From the NCBI RefSeq assembly GCF_015352955.1, contig NZ_JACYOX010000037.1:1-51774 (forward strand): a stretch of DNA of 51,774 nucleotides, written 5' to 3'. The translations under genes were made by a program, and so were the position numbers. The notes below the pieces were generated by a model. It worked only from the letters and a program-made list of their open reading frames with translations, searched no databases and had not been told where the DNA came from. Shown here one piece after another: positions 43,573 to 50,037 of the stretch (position 1 is the stretch's first letter; each line of letters opens with the position of its first letter). This DNA comes from Noviherbaspirillum soli (GTDB taxonomy: Bacteria; Pseudomonadota; Gammaproteobacteria; Burkholderiales; Burkholderiaceae_D).

Positions 43573-44505
43573 ATGCAAAACACTTCACTCACCGGCCGCG
43601 AGCTGCTGGCCGCCCTGGGCATCGTCGTCATCTGGGGCACCAACTTCATCGCGATGAAGGTCGGCCTGCGCAGCTTCACGCCGTTCCAGCTGGGCGCGGC
43701 GCGCTACCTGCTGGCGATACTGCCGCTGATCTTCCTGGTGCCGGCGCCGCGGGTGCACTGGAAATGGCTGCTGCTGTATGGCCTGTGCCAGGGCGTGGGC
43801 CAGTTCGGCCTGGTGTTCCTGTCGCTGAAGATCGGCATGACGGCGGCGCTGGCCTCGGTGCTGCTGCAGACCCAGCTGTTCTTTACCGCCTTGCTGAGCT
43901 TTTTCGTGCTGGCCGAAAAACCCGGCCGGCCGCTGCTGGCCGGCCTGGCGCTGGCGGCGCTGGGCCTGTGCTGCTTCGCGATGAATTACCTGCTGCCGGC
44001 GGCCGGCGCGGCGGCGGCCACCACGGCGCTGGGCTTTGCGCTGTGCCTGGGCGGCGCGTCGATGTGGGCCGCCTCCAACATCGTGGTGCGCCTGGCGCAG
44101 CGCGCCGCGCCTGGGTTTGCGCCGCTCAGTTTCCTGGTCTGGTGCAGCGCGGTGCCGGTGCTGCCCTTCATCGCGCTGTCGCTGCTGTTCGACGCGCCCG
44201 GCAGCCGCTGGCAGTGGACCGGCGCGCCCTGGCAGGGCTGGGTGGCGGTGGCCTACCTGGGCTGGGTGGCGACGATCTTCGCCTACAGCATGTGGACCGG
44301 CCTGATCCAGCGCCACGGCGCCAACCGGATCGCGCCATTCAGCCTGGGCGTGCCGGTGGTGGGCATCGCCAGCGGCATGCTGGTGCTGGGGGAAAGCGTG
44401 ACGGCCTGGCAGTGGGCCGGCATTGCGCTGATCGTCGCCGCGCTGGCCTGCGTGCTGCTGGGCAGCCGGCCGCGCGCCGTGGCGGTTGCTAGCCAGCGGC
44501 GATGA
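43573..44505 (+). CDS. EamA/DMT-family transporter (RhaT/YdcZ-like)
   Basis: A 310-residue protein with ten membrane segments. The first half begins AALGIVVIWGTNFIAMKVGLRSFTPFQLGAARYLLA, the second half shows GGASMWAASNIVVRLAQR and RHGANRIAPFSLGVPVVGIASGMLVLGESVT. The substrate is unknown; O-acetylserine or amino-acid export is known for relatives. It starts nine bases after the helicase gene. Its last 17 bases overlap the 3' end of the Sel1 gene on the other strand. Confidence 0.9.
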   Translation: MQNTSLTGRELLAALGIVVIWGTNFIAMKVGLRSFTPFQLGAARYLLAILPLIFLVPAPRVHWKWLLLYGLCQGVGQFGLVFLSLKIGMTAALASVLLQTQLFFTALLSFFVLAEKPGRPLLAGLALAALGLCCFAMNYLLPAAGAAAATTALGFALCLGGASMWAASNIVVRLAQRAAPGFAPLSFLVWCSAVPVLPFIALSLLFDAPGSRWQWTGAPWQGWVAVAYLGWVATIFAYSMWTGLIQRHGANRIAPFSLGVPVVGIASGMLVLGESVTAWQWAGIALIVAALACVLLGSRPRAVAVASQRR

Positions 44506-44959
44506 AGCGCTCGCGCATCAGCTGGAGTTGACTGGCCGAGATCAGGTGGCCGTTGGCGGCGGCCCTGGCGAGCCACATCATGCCGAGGTTGTCGTCGCGC
44601 ACCACGCCGTTGCCTTCCAGGTAGCAGCGGGCCAGCCAGTGCATCGCATCGGCATGGTCCTGCCGCGCCGCCAGTTCCAGCCAGGCGATCGCGCCGCGCG
44701 GCTTGCCATTGGCCAGGAAGATGAGCGCGAGGTCGTTCTGGGCGGCGGCGTCGCCGCGGTCTGCCAGCTTCAGCAGCGCGAAATCGCCGGCATCCAGCGG
44801 CATGGCGATATGCGGCTTGATGGAATCCAGGTGCACCATGGACTTGCCATTGCCGCCCTCCACTTCCTTCTTCACCGAGCCATCGGCAAACCGCCGCCAG
44901 AAGGTACGCTCGCTCCATTCGGTCAGGGTGATGGCTGCTGCAAGGCTGATCAGTTCCAC
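44489..44959 (-). CDS. Sel1/TPR-like repeat protein
   Basis: A 156-residue protein. It starts with a hydrophobic helix VELISLAAAITLTEWSERTFW, then has Sel1-like repeats (KLADRGDAAAQNDLALIFLANGKPRGAIAWLELAARQ and DHADAMHWLARCYLEGNGVVRDDNLGMMWLARAAANGHLISAS). The GTG at 44959 is chosen as the start because the family begins ELISLAAAITLTEW; AGAAAGAAG lies just upstream. The upstream open frame is not supported. A scaffold role in protein complexes is usual for Sel1 repeats; the partner is unknown. Confidence 0.8.
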   Translation of the reverse strand: MELISLAAAITLTEWSERTFWRRFADGSVKKEVEGGNGKSMVHLDSIKPHIAMPLDAGDFALLKLADRGDAAAQNDLALIFLANGKPRGAIAWLELAARQDHADAMHWLARCYLEGNGVVRDDNLGMMWLARAAANGHLISASQLQLMRERFIAAG

Positions 44960-45133
44960 GATGCTTCTTTCTCTCTGGCGCCAGGTCCTGGCGGGTAGAC
45001 GGCCGGTGCCAGCAGCGGCTGGCAGAGCCCGCAACGGTGCCAAACCGGGTGGCACAGCGTTTCTGCCCGCCATTTTTTCATGCGCACCGTCCAAAAACCA
45101 AGGTTTTCCGAGTTTTCTCTAAAGAAACGTTGC

Positions 45134-45150
45134 TGGCACGCATGTTGCTC
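45134..45150 (+). promoter_or_regulatory. Sigma-54 promoter of the pilin gene
   Basis: TGGCACGCATGTTGCTC matches the sigma-54 consensus TGGCACG-N4-TTGC(A/T) exactly in its key bases: GG at 45135-45136 and GC at 45147-45148, twelve bases apart. It lies 78 bases before the pilin ATG. RpoN dependence with the PilS-PilR pair is known for pilA in Pseudomonas and others. GTGCCA/TGGCAC (45038-45055) upstream is a possible activator site. Confidence 0.88.
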
Positions 45151-45227
45151 TACAGAAATCAGCTTCAACAGATTTCGGTAGTGTGTCGTTTTACTTCTTA
45201 TTTCTTTCTTTTTTCGGGACGGACAAC

Positions 45228-45731
45228 ATGAAATTCGCTCAATACAAAAAGCAGGCTCAGCAAGGTTTTACCCTGATCGAACTGATGATCGTGGTTGCGA
45301 TTATTGGTATTTTGGCGGCTGTGGCTATTCCGGCGTATCAAAACTACACGCTGAAAGCACGTTATTCGGAAGTGGTTGCTGCTACTAGCCCGTACAAAAC
45401 TGCAATCGATCTTTGCTCGCAAAACGGAGATTGCGTAAGCGGTGCCAACTTTTCTTCGCTTGTTGTGACCGCTGGTGTTCCTGATGCTACGACCCTTACT
45501 GCTGGCATTCCAGGCATCGCATCTAGCGGCACTGTTTTCAACCCAGCTGGCGTTACCCTGGCAACTGCAACTAACGTTGCAACGCTGACTCTGGCACCGA
45601 ACGCTGTAAGCGGTATTGCTGCTGCTGACACGTACATCCTGACTGGCACCCGTGGCGCAGATGGTAAAGTTATCTGGGCAGTGGCAAGCACCTCCGGCTG
45701 CCTGACCCGAAGCGGTGGAAAGATCTGCTAA
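45228..45731 (+). CDS. pilA: Type IV pilin major subunit
   Basis: A 167-residue prepilin. The leader ends in QQG and PilD would cut after Gly13, leaving Phe1 and Glu5 in [27 protein letters not shown], the canonical N-terminal helix. The globular domain holds a central Cys pair (DLCSQNGDC) and a C-terminal pair ([12 protein letters not shown]), the second matching the D-region disulfide. Ala/Thr/Val-rich loops give a low-complexity look ([15 protein letters not shown]). GGGACGGA is a weak ribosome site. Its composition (many GCT, GTT and GTA codons) differs from neighbours. It is not next to pilBCD or pilMNOPQ, but a strong sigma-54 promoter and two terminators isolate it as one unit. Confidence 0.95.
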   Translation: MKFAQYKKQAQQGFTLIELMIVVAIIGILAAVAIPAYQNYTLKARYSEVVAATSPYKTAIDLCSQNGDCVSGANFSSLVVTAGVPDATTLTAGIPGIASSGTVFNPAGVTLATATNVATLTLAPNAVSGIAAADTYILTGTRGADGKVIWAVASTSGCLTRSGGKIC

Positions 45732-45973
45732 TAACCCTTTAGCTTAGTGCTTTCAATAAATGCCGCTTTTTAGACAAAAGCGGCATTTACAATTTTTAGG
45801 TCGGAGATAAAAAGCGCCTTCAAAAAGGCGCTTTTTATTTGATTATTTCGGATGGCTTTCATATTCGGGTTCAAATATCATCATTACACAAAGCGCGTTA
45901 TGGCTAACTAGCCCATAAAGTGTTCAACCATCACATGCTACGCATGGTCTGTTCTGCTCAGCCTAGTAGCCTA
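45732..45973 (+). terminator. Two tandem terminators after pilA
   Basis: The first hairpin pairs AAATGCCGCTTTT (45758-45770) with AAAAGCGGCATTT (45776-45788) and is followed within three bases by a short T-run. The second pairs AAAAAGCGCCTT (45809-45820) with AAGGCGCTTTTT (45825-45836), followed by ATTT. The remainder to 45973 shows no gene. Together with the next repeats this makes a gene-free stretch of about 720 bases. Confidence 0.8.
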
Positions 45974-46088
45974 GTAGGGTGGAATACCCCGAAGGGGCAT
46001 TCCACCAATCGTCGATCACGACAAAGTTTGAACTGTACCCATTGTTCAGCCGCCCACGGTGCAATGCCCTGCGGGTATTGCACCCTAC
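45974..46088. repeat. REP-like palindromes, convergent pair
   Basis: GTAGGGTGGAATACCCC, GAA, GGGGCATTCCACC spans 45974-46006 and its inverted relative GGTGCAATGCCCTGCGGGTATTGCACCCTAC spans 46058-46088. They carry the same core as the cluster at 38222-38449, namely GTAGGGTG[G/C]AATACCC paired with GGGCATT[C/G]CACC. About 50 unrelated bases separate them. Confidence 0.85.
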
Positions 46089-46124
46089 GACCGCATGCTG
46101 GTGACACGCTTCCCTGAAGAACTC

Positions 46125-46291
46125 GTAGCCTGGGTGGAGCGCAGCGCAACCCGGGCCATGCATCGCTGAAGCCAGCGACTGTGCCCGTCAAATGGAAAAG
46201 GCAAGGCCCGGGAATTGGCCGGGTAGGCGCGGGATCGGTGTCTTGTGCAATCGGTGCAATCCCGGGTTGCGCTGCGCTCCACCCAGGCTAC
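46125..46291. repeat. Perfect 31-bp inverted repeat enclosing 105 bases
   Basis: The segment 46125-46155 (starts GTAGCCTGGGTGGAG, ends CAACCCGGG) recurs in exact inverse at 46261-46291. Similar GTAGCCTGGGTGGAGCGCAG sequences are dispersed in many proteobacterial genomes. The enclosed 105 bases contain no gene; GCCCGGGAATTGGCCGGG in them gives a further partial palindrome. The pair could be two copies of one dispersed element in opposite orientation, or the ends of a non-coding miniature element. Confidence 0.85.
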
Positions 46292-46331
46292 GGCTTCTAC
46301 GTCTTCCATAGCCCTGCCTTGGTCGACGAAA

Positions 46332-46360
46332 GGTGGAATGCTCCCTTAGAATATTCCACC
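46332..46360. repeat. Degenerate REP-like copy
   Basis: GGTGGAAT (46332-46339) and ATTCCACC (46353-46360) form the outer stem of the REP-like unit, but the GC middle is changed to GCTCCCTTAGAAT. It reads as a decayed third unit of the local cluster. Confidence 0.6.
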
Positions 46361-46401
46361 ATACCAATGCATGCCGGGTCACACGCTTTCTCAAAGACCA
46401 A

Positions 46402-46430
46402 ATAAAAAGCGCCCTCAAGAGAGGGCGCTT
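46402..46430 (-). terminator. Terminator of the DUF883 gene
   Basis: AAGCGCCCTC pairs with GAGGGCGCTT around AAGA (46407-46430). Read on the minus strand it is followed by TTTATT. It begins 24 bases past the stop of the DUF883 gene. Confidence 0.8.
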
Positions 46431-46453
46431 CGCATGTCTGGCCAGCTGACTGC

Positions 46454-46756
46454 TTACCGCCGCCCGATCATCATCCCCAGCAATACGCCCACGCCCGCCG
46501 AGATCGCCACCGCGCGCCATGGGTTGTCCTTGACGAAGCTGTCGGCGGTGTCGACCACTTCCTTGCTGGTGTCCAGCGCGACCGACTGCAGGTCCTGCGC
46601 CTTGACCAGCGCAGTGTCCAGCAGTTCCAGGCCGCGCTCGCGCAGGTCGTCGGCCTTCATGCCGGTGGACGAGGTCGCCTCGCGGAACAGGTCCTGGGCG
46701 TCGCGCAGCAGCGAGCGCAGATCTGTCCTGACTGTCTTCAGATTGTTTTCCAACAT
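46454..46756 (-). CDS. DUF883 membrane-anchored protein (ElaB/YqjD-like)
   Basis: A 100-residue protein. The N-terminal 70 residues are helical and charged (NNLKTVRTDLRSLLRDAQDLFREATS), followed by DNPWRAVAISAGVGVLLGMMIGRR, the characteristic C-terminal tail anchor of the family. Relatives YqjD, ElaB and YgaM bind ribosomes at the membrane in stationary phase. GGGGGT precedes the ATG. It has its own terminator. Confidence 0.92.
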   Translation of the reverse strand: MLENNLKTVRTDLRSLLRDAQDLFREATSSTGMKADDLRERGLELLDTALVKAQDLQSVALDTSKEVVDTADSFVKDNPWRAVAISAGVGVLLGMMIGRR

Positions 46757-47005
46757 GGTGGTACCCCCAAGGCTAGGTGAAGTATGCGCAGGCGGCTCTG
46801 ACGGCGGTTTGACGCGGGCCGGCGGCCGCTGCGTAAGGCGTGCTGCAGGTTACAAAAAAGTGGCAATTTTTGCAAGTCTGCAAGGCCTTGCGGATGCACG
46901 GATGCATGGCGCATCCGGTGCTTCCTGAGCAAGAATAAGGCGGCTTGCGAAGAAAAGCGGTGCGCTATCGAACACTGCGCCGGGAGCGCAACCAGGGCAA
47001 ACGCA

Positions 47006-48136
47006 TCAGCGCATCAGCGAACCCGTGCGGCTGACCACGGTCAGGTCCACGAAACGGGAGCCGACATGGTTGGTCGGCGAGAAATTGAGCGGATAGCCGC
47101 CCAGATTGATCTGTCCCAGTCCTTCCAGCGCCTGCCGGACCGAGGCGCGGGTGGGCGAATTGCCGGCCTTCTTCAGCGCCATCACCAGCACCCGCGCATT
47201 CATATAGCCTTCCATCGTCGTATAGGAGTATGGCGTGCCCTTGGCATAGGCCTTCATCGCCGCCTGGTAATCGGCCACCAGCGGCAGCGTGGCGCTGTAC
47301 GGGAACGGCATCACCTGGGAAATGCCCAGGCCCTGGAGCGCGGTCGGGCTCACCACCTTGGACAGGCCTTCCACATTCGCCGTGGACAGGCCGAACAGGT
47401 AGGCGCGGCCGCCGGCGGCGTGGAACTGCTTGATGAATTCCGCGGCCGGCGGTGTGATCGCCACCAGGATCACGGTGTCGGGCTGGCTTTCCACCACGTC
47501 CTTCACCGCATCGCGCACATCGGTGGTGTGCTGCTGATACGTCGCGCGCGCCACCAGCGCCAGGTTGCGTTTCTTGACCGCGTCTTCGGCGGCGCGCAGG
47601 CCCGCTTCGCCGAAGGGATTGTCTTCATACACCACGGCGATGCGCTTGGTGCCGAGCCCGGCAACATGGCGCACGATAGCGTCGACTTCCTCGATATAGC
47701 TGGCGCGAAGGTGGAAGATGCTGGGGTTCATCGGCTCGCGCAGCAGCTTGGCGCCGGTCGACACGCCGACGATGGACAGCGGCGTGTTGTCGAACAGGCC
47801 CTGCTTGAACAGTTCGGTGACATTGTCGGTGCCGTAAAAGCCGGTCAGCGCCACCACCCGCGGGTCGGCGATGAATTCCTTGGCGTTGCGCACCGTGCCT
47901 TCGATCTGGTAACCGTCGTCCTTCACCACATGGACGATCTTGTGGCCGTTGACGCCGCCCTCGGTGGCATTGACATGATCGAAATAGATCTTGGCGCCCA
48001 GCGCGAGGCCGCGACCGGCGCCGCCGGCTTCGCCTGTCAGCGGCGCCGACTGCGCCACCACGATGTCGGCATGCGCCTGTGAAGCCAGCGCAAAGGCAAG
48101 ACCCAGCAACAGGGACGAACAGGCTTTTAATCGCAC
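47006..48136 (-). CDS. Periplasmic branched-chain amino-acid-type binding protein
   Basis: A 377-residue solute-binding protein of the type I periplasmic (LivJ/LivK-like) fold. A signal peptide runs to about residue 23 (LAFALASQAHA|DIVV). The mature protein shows QSAPLTGEAGGAGRGLALGAKIYFDHVNATEGGVNG and later MEGYMNARVLVMALKKAG. GTG 48136 is selected because AGGAG lies seven bases upstream; a TTG seven codons earlier is less likely. No permease or ATPase genes are adjacent, so it is an orphan binding protein or serves another receptor. The ligand is unknown; aromatic or amide compounds are bound by relatives. Confidence 0.88.
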   Translation of the reverse strand: MRLKACSSLLLGLAFALASQAHADIVVAQSAPLTGEAGGAGRGLALGAKIYFDHVNATEGGVNGHKIVHVVKDDGYQIEGTVRNAKEFIADPRVVALTGFYGTDNVTELFKQGLFDNTPLSIVGVSTGAKLLREPMNPSIFHLRASYIEEVDAIVRHVAGLGTKRIAVVYEDNPFGEAGLRAAEDAVKKRNLALVARATYQQHTTDVRDAVKDVVESQPDTVILVAITPPAAEFIKQFHAAGGRAYLFGLSTANVEGLSKVVSPTALQGLGISQVMPFPYSATLPLVADYQAAMKAYAKGTPYSYTTMEGYMNARVLVMALKKAGNSPTRASVRQALEGLGQINLGGYPLNFSPTNHVGSRFVDLTVVSRTGSLMR

Positions 48137-48222
48137 GGCGGCTCTCCTAGAACGCAACGGTGCGACTATTTAACCAGAGAGATTTATATTTATCCAGAGA
48201 AATTGTTTCTTTAGAGAACCAC

Positions 48223-49014
48223 TTACAACGCCGATGGCGAAACCGCCTTGCCGCGGTAGGCGATCCGGTACCAGAAGCGGCCTATCCATTCATGCAGCGC
48301 ATAGTGGCTGTCCCTCAGCGCGCCGGCATTCGGGATGAAATCGGCCGGATGCAGCGCGCCCTGTGCGATGTAATTGGTGGGCGCGGCTGTCACCTCCAGC
48401 CCTGCCTGTTCGAAGATTTGCTGCGAACGTGGCATGTGCAGCGCATCGGTCACCAGCAGCACGCGGGATATTCTTGCCTGTTGCAACAGCGCGGCCGAGA
48501 ACCGGGCGTTCTGGGCGGTGTTATCCGATTCTTCTTCCATCCACCGCACACTGACCTGGAAATCCTCGCGCAGTACCCGCGCCATCAATGCGGCCTCGGA
48601 TTCCACCGCGCCCTCCGGCCGGCCGCCGCTGACCAGCAGAGGCAGGCCCGTCTGGCGCTGCAGGCGGGCCGCATAGCGCAACCGAGCCAGCGCACTGGGG
48701 TACGGCACATCCTGGCCGCCATATTCGGGGGCATTGCGGCGGCGTCCGCCGCCCAGCACGACGATGGCCTGGGCATCGGCGGCTTGCGCCAGGTCCAGCG
48801 CCGGAATGCGATTTTCCAGGGGCCGTGCCAGCAGGCGCACGCCGGCATGGGTCGACAGCCCGACCAGCAACGCCAGCGACAGCAGCGCCACCCCGCCTCC
48901 CAGCCGCGGCCAGCGCCGGCGCAGCAGCACGCCCACCGCGCACAGCAGCAGCAGGTTCAGGGGCGGCAGCAGCAATGCGCTGACCGCGTTGACCAGCAGC
49001 CAGGCGCTGCTCAT
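48223..49014 (-). CDS. YdcF/ElyC (DUF218) family membrane protein
   Basis: A 263-residue protein with two N-terminal membrane segments (about 6-30 and 40-58) and a DUF218 domain. The domain shows AIVVLGGGRRRNAPEYGG, LPLLVSGGRPEGAVESEAALMARVL, WMEEESDNTAQNARFSAALL and VLLVTDALHMPRSQQIFEQAG. ElyC acts in lipid-carrier and envelope homeostasis in E. coli; YdcF binds SAM. Its start overlaps the stop of the lipoprotein gene upstream (ATGA), so the two are coupled. Confidence 0.88.
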   Translation of the reverse strand: MSSAWLLVNAVSALLLPPLNLLLLCAVGVLLRRRWPRLGGGVALLSLALLVGLSTHAGVRLLARPLENRIPALDLAQAADAQAIVVLGGGRRRNAPEYGGQDVPYPSALARLRYAARLQRQTGLPLLVSGGRPEGAVESEAALMARVLREDFQVSVRWMEEESDNTAQNARFSAALLQQARISRVLLVTDALHMPRSQQIFEQAGLEVTAAPTNYIAQGALHPADFIPNAGALRDSHYALHEWIGRFWYRIAYRGKAVSPSAL

Positions 49015-49493
49015 TCGTTCATCTGGACCAGGGCGATCGAACGCAGCTGGAAGCGGCCATCGTTGTTGAACAGCCAGGACTCATGCATTTCCACCCTGCC
49101 GTTGCGCAGCAGGTGCGGCGCCGGCTTGGGGAATGGCGCACTGTTGCGCAGCGACGCCAGCGCCGTGGCCTCGGTGGCGCGGTCGTGGTTGCTGCGGGCG
49201 ATCTCGCTGCGCACCAGGTTGCCGCCGGCGTCCACCGCATATTTCAGCACCACCACCGAGCGCAGCAGCGCCTGCGGACGCGTGGTGTAGACGCGGGTGG
49301 AATTGACCTGATAGATACGCTGCGCCAGGTCGGCCTTGTAGCTGTCGATGGTGGCGGCGGTGGACATGCCGTCGCGGGTGGTATCCACCGGCTCGACGCC
49401 ATGGCGCAGCATGCCGGCCGTTTCCGCAGGCGGGCTATGGGCGCAGCCGGCCATCATGGCGGCAGCCAGCAGGAAGGAAAATCGGATAGCCAT
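49011..49493 (-). CDS. Small lipoprotein with TonB-like C-terminal domain
   Basis: A 160-residue lipoprotein. The signal peptide ends in the lipobox MAGC (Cys17), followed by AHSPPAETA. From about residue 70 the sequence TTRPQALLRSVVVLKYAVDAGGNLVRSEIARSNHDRATEATALASLRNSAPFPKP fits the TonB C-terminal fold, where a strand-turn with G-x-L/V and late P-F-P are typical. ATG 49493 is selected for the signal peptide; the frame extends upstream without support. It is not accompanied by exbB or exbD. It overlaps the YdcF gene by four bases. Confidence 0.78.
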   Translation of the reverse strand: MAIRFSFLLAAAMMAGCAHSPPAETAGMLRHGVEPVDTTRDGMSTAATIDSYKADLAQRIYQVNSTRVYTTRPQALLRSVVVLKYAVDAGGNLVRSEIARSNHDRATEATALASLRNSAPFPKPAPHLLRNGRVEMHESWLFNNDGRFQLRSIALVQMNE

Positions 49494-49703
49494 GATGAAA
49501 GTCTCCACGCAAGCCTGATTGATAATCGGCCAACGACCATTCTGGCTGAATCGCATGGGCGATGCAGCAGCAGACTGCGCGATCAACGATTTTTTTCAAA
49601 AATTTTTGCCTGGCACTGGTTTTTCAAAAAGACTTCCTGTAGACTTCGCCCCGCTTCAGACACAAGGCAACACGTCTGAATTCGATGCAGGATGCAAGCA
49701 CCG

Positions 49704-49779
49704 GGGTGCTTAGCTCAGTTGGTAGAGCGGCGCCCTTACAAGGCGTAGGTCGGGAGTTCGAGCCTCTCAGCACCCACCA
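49704..49779 (+). tRNA. tRNA-Val (anticodon TAC)
   Basis: A 76-base cloverleaf with encoded CCA. The acceptor GGGTGCT pairs with AGCACCC, the D arm is AGCTCAGTTGGTAGAGC, the anticodon loop CTTACAA gives TAC at 49737-49739, and the T loop is AGTTCGAGCCT. It is 37 bases upstream of tRNA-Asp and probably co-transcribed. Confidence 0.97.
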
Positions 49780-49816
49780 GGTTCAGCAGGCGGCATGCGA
49801 AGATTTCAGCAGTTTA

Positions 49817-49893
49817 GGAGTGGTAGTTCAGTTGGTTAGAATACCGGCCTGTCACGCCGGGGGTCGCGGGTTCGAGCCCCGTCCACTCCGCCA
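49817..49893 (+). tRNA. tRNA-Asp (anticodon GTC)
   Basis: A 77-base cloverleaf with encoded CCA. The acceptor GGAGTGG pairs with CCACTCC, the D arm is AGTTCAGTTGGTTAGAAT, the anticodon loop CTGTCAC gives GTC at 49851-49853 and the T arm is CGGGTTCGAGCCCCG. It is the second gene of the tRNA-Val/tRNA-Asp pair. Confidence 0.97.
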
Positions 49894-49901
49894 GTAGTAC
49901 C

Positions 49902-49930
49902 AAATGCCCGCGCAAGCGGGCGTTTGCTTT
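49902..49930 (+). terminator. Terminator of the tRNA-Val/tRNA-Asp transcript
   Basis: AAATGCCCGC (49902-49911) pairs with GCGGGCGTTT (49916-49925) around GCAA, with one T-G pair, followed by GCTTTT. It begins eight bases after the tRNA-Asp end. Confidence 0.85.
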
Positions 49931-49982
49931 TGTGCCGCCGGGCGTGGAAGTGCAAATAGCCGCCTTGGCGGTAAAGAATGCA

Positions 49983-49998
49983 TGTTTCCCGTGAAACA
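49983..49998. other. parS-like 16-bp palindrome
   Basis: TGTTTCCCGTGAAACA differs by one base (C for A at 49989) from the known chromosomal ParB site TGTTTCACGTGAAACA, and keeps both TGTTTC/GAAACA arms. It is intergenic, between the tRNA terminator and the adhesin gene. It is proposed as a ParB site on sequence match only; parA and parB are not in the window. Confidence 0.55.
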
Positions 49999-50037
49999 TC
50001 CACCTCCACTCGCCTGTGCGGCAGTATCAGCGAGCCA

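Noticed and set aside
45974-46360. Repeats considered as a CRISPR array
   Set aside because: Units are palindromic, of unequal spacing and mixed orientation, with no regular spacers and no cas genes.
49597-49620. TGGCACTGG upstream of tRNA-Val considered as a sigma-54 promoter
   Set aside because: The GC of the -12 element is absent at the required spacing; TAGACT at 49640-49645 is a more likely -10, though without a good -35.
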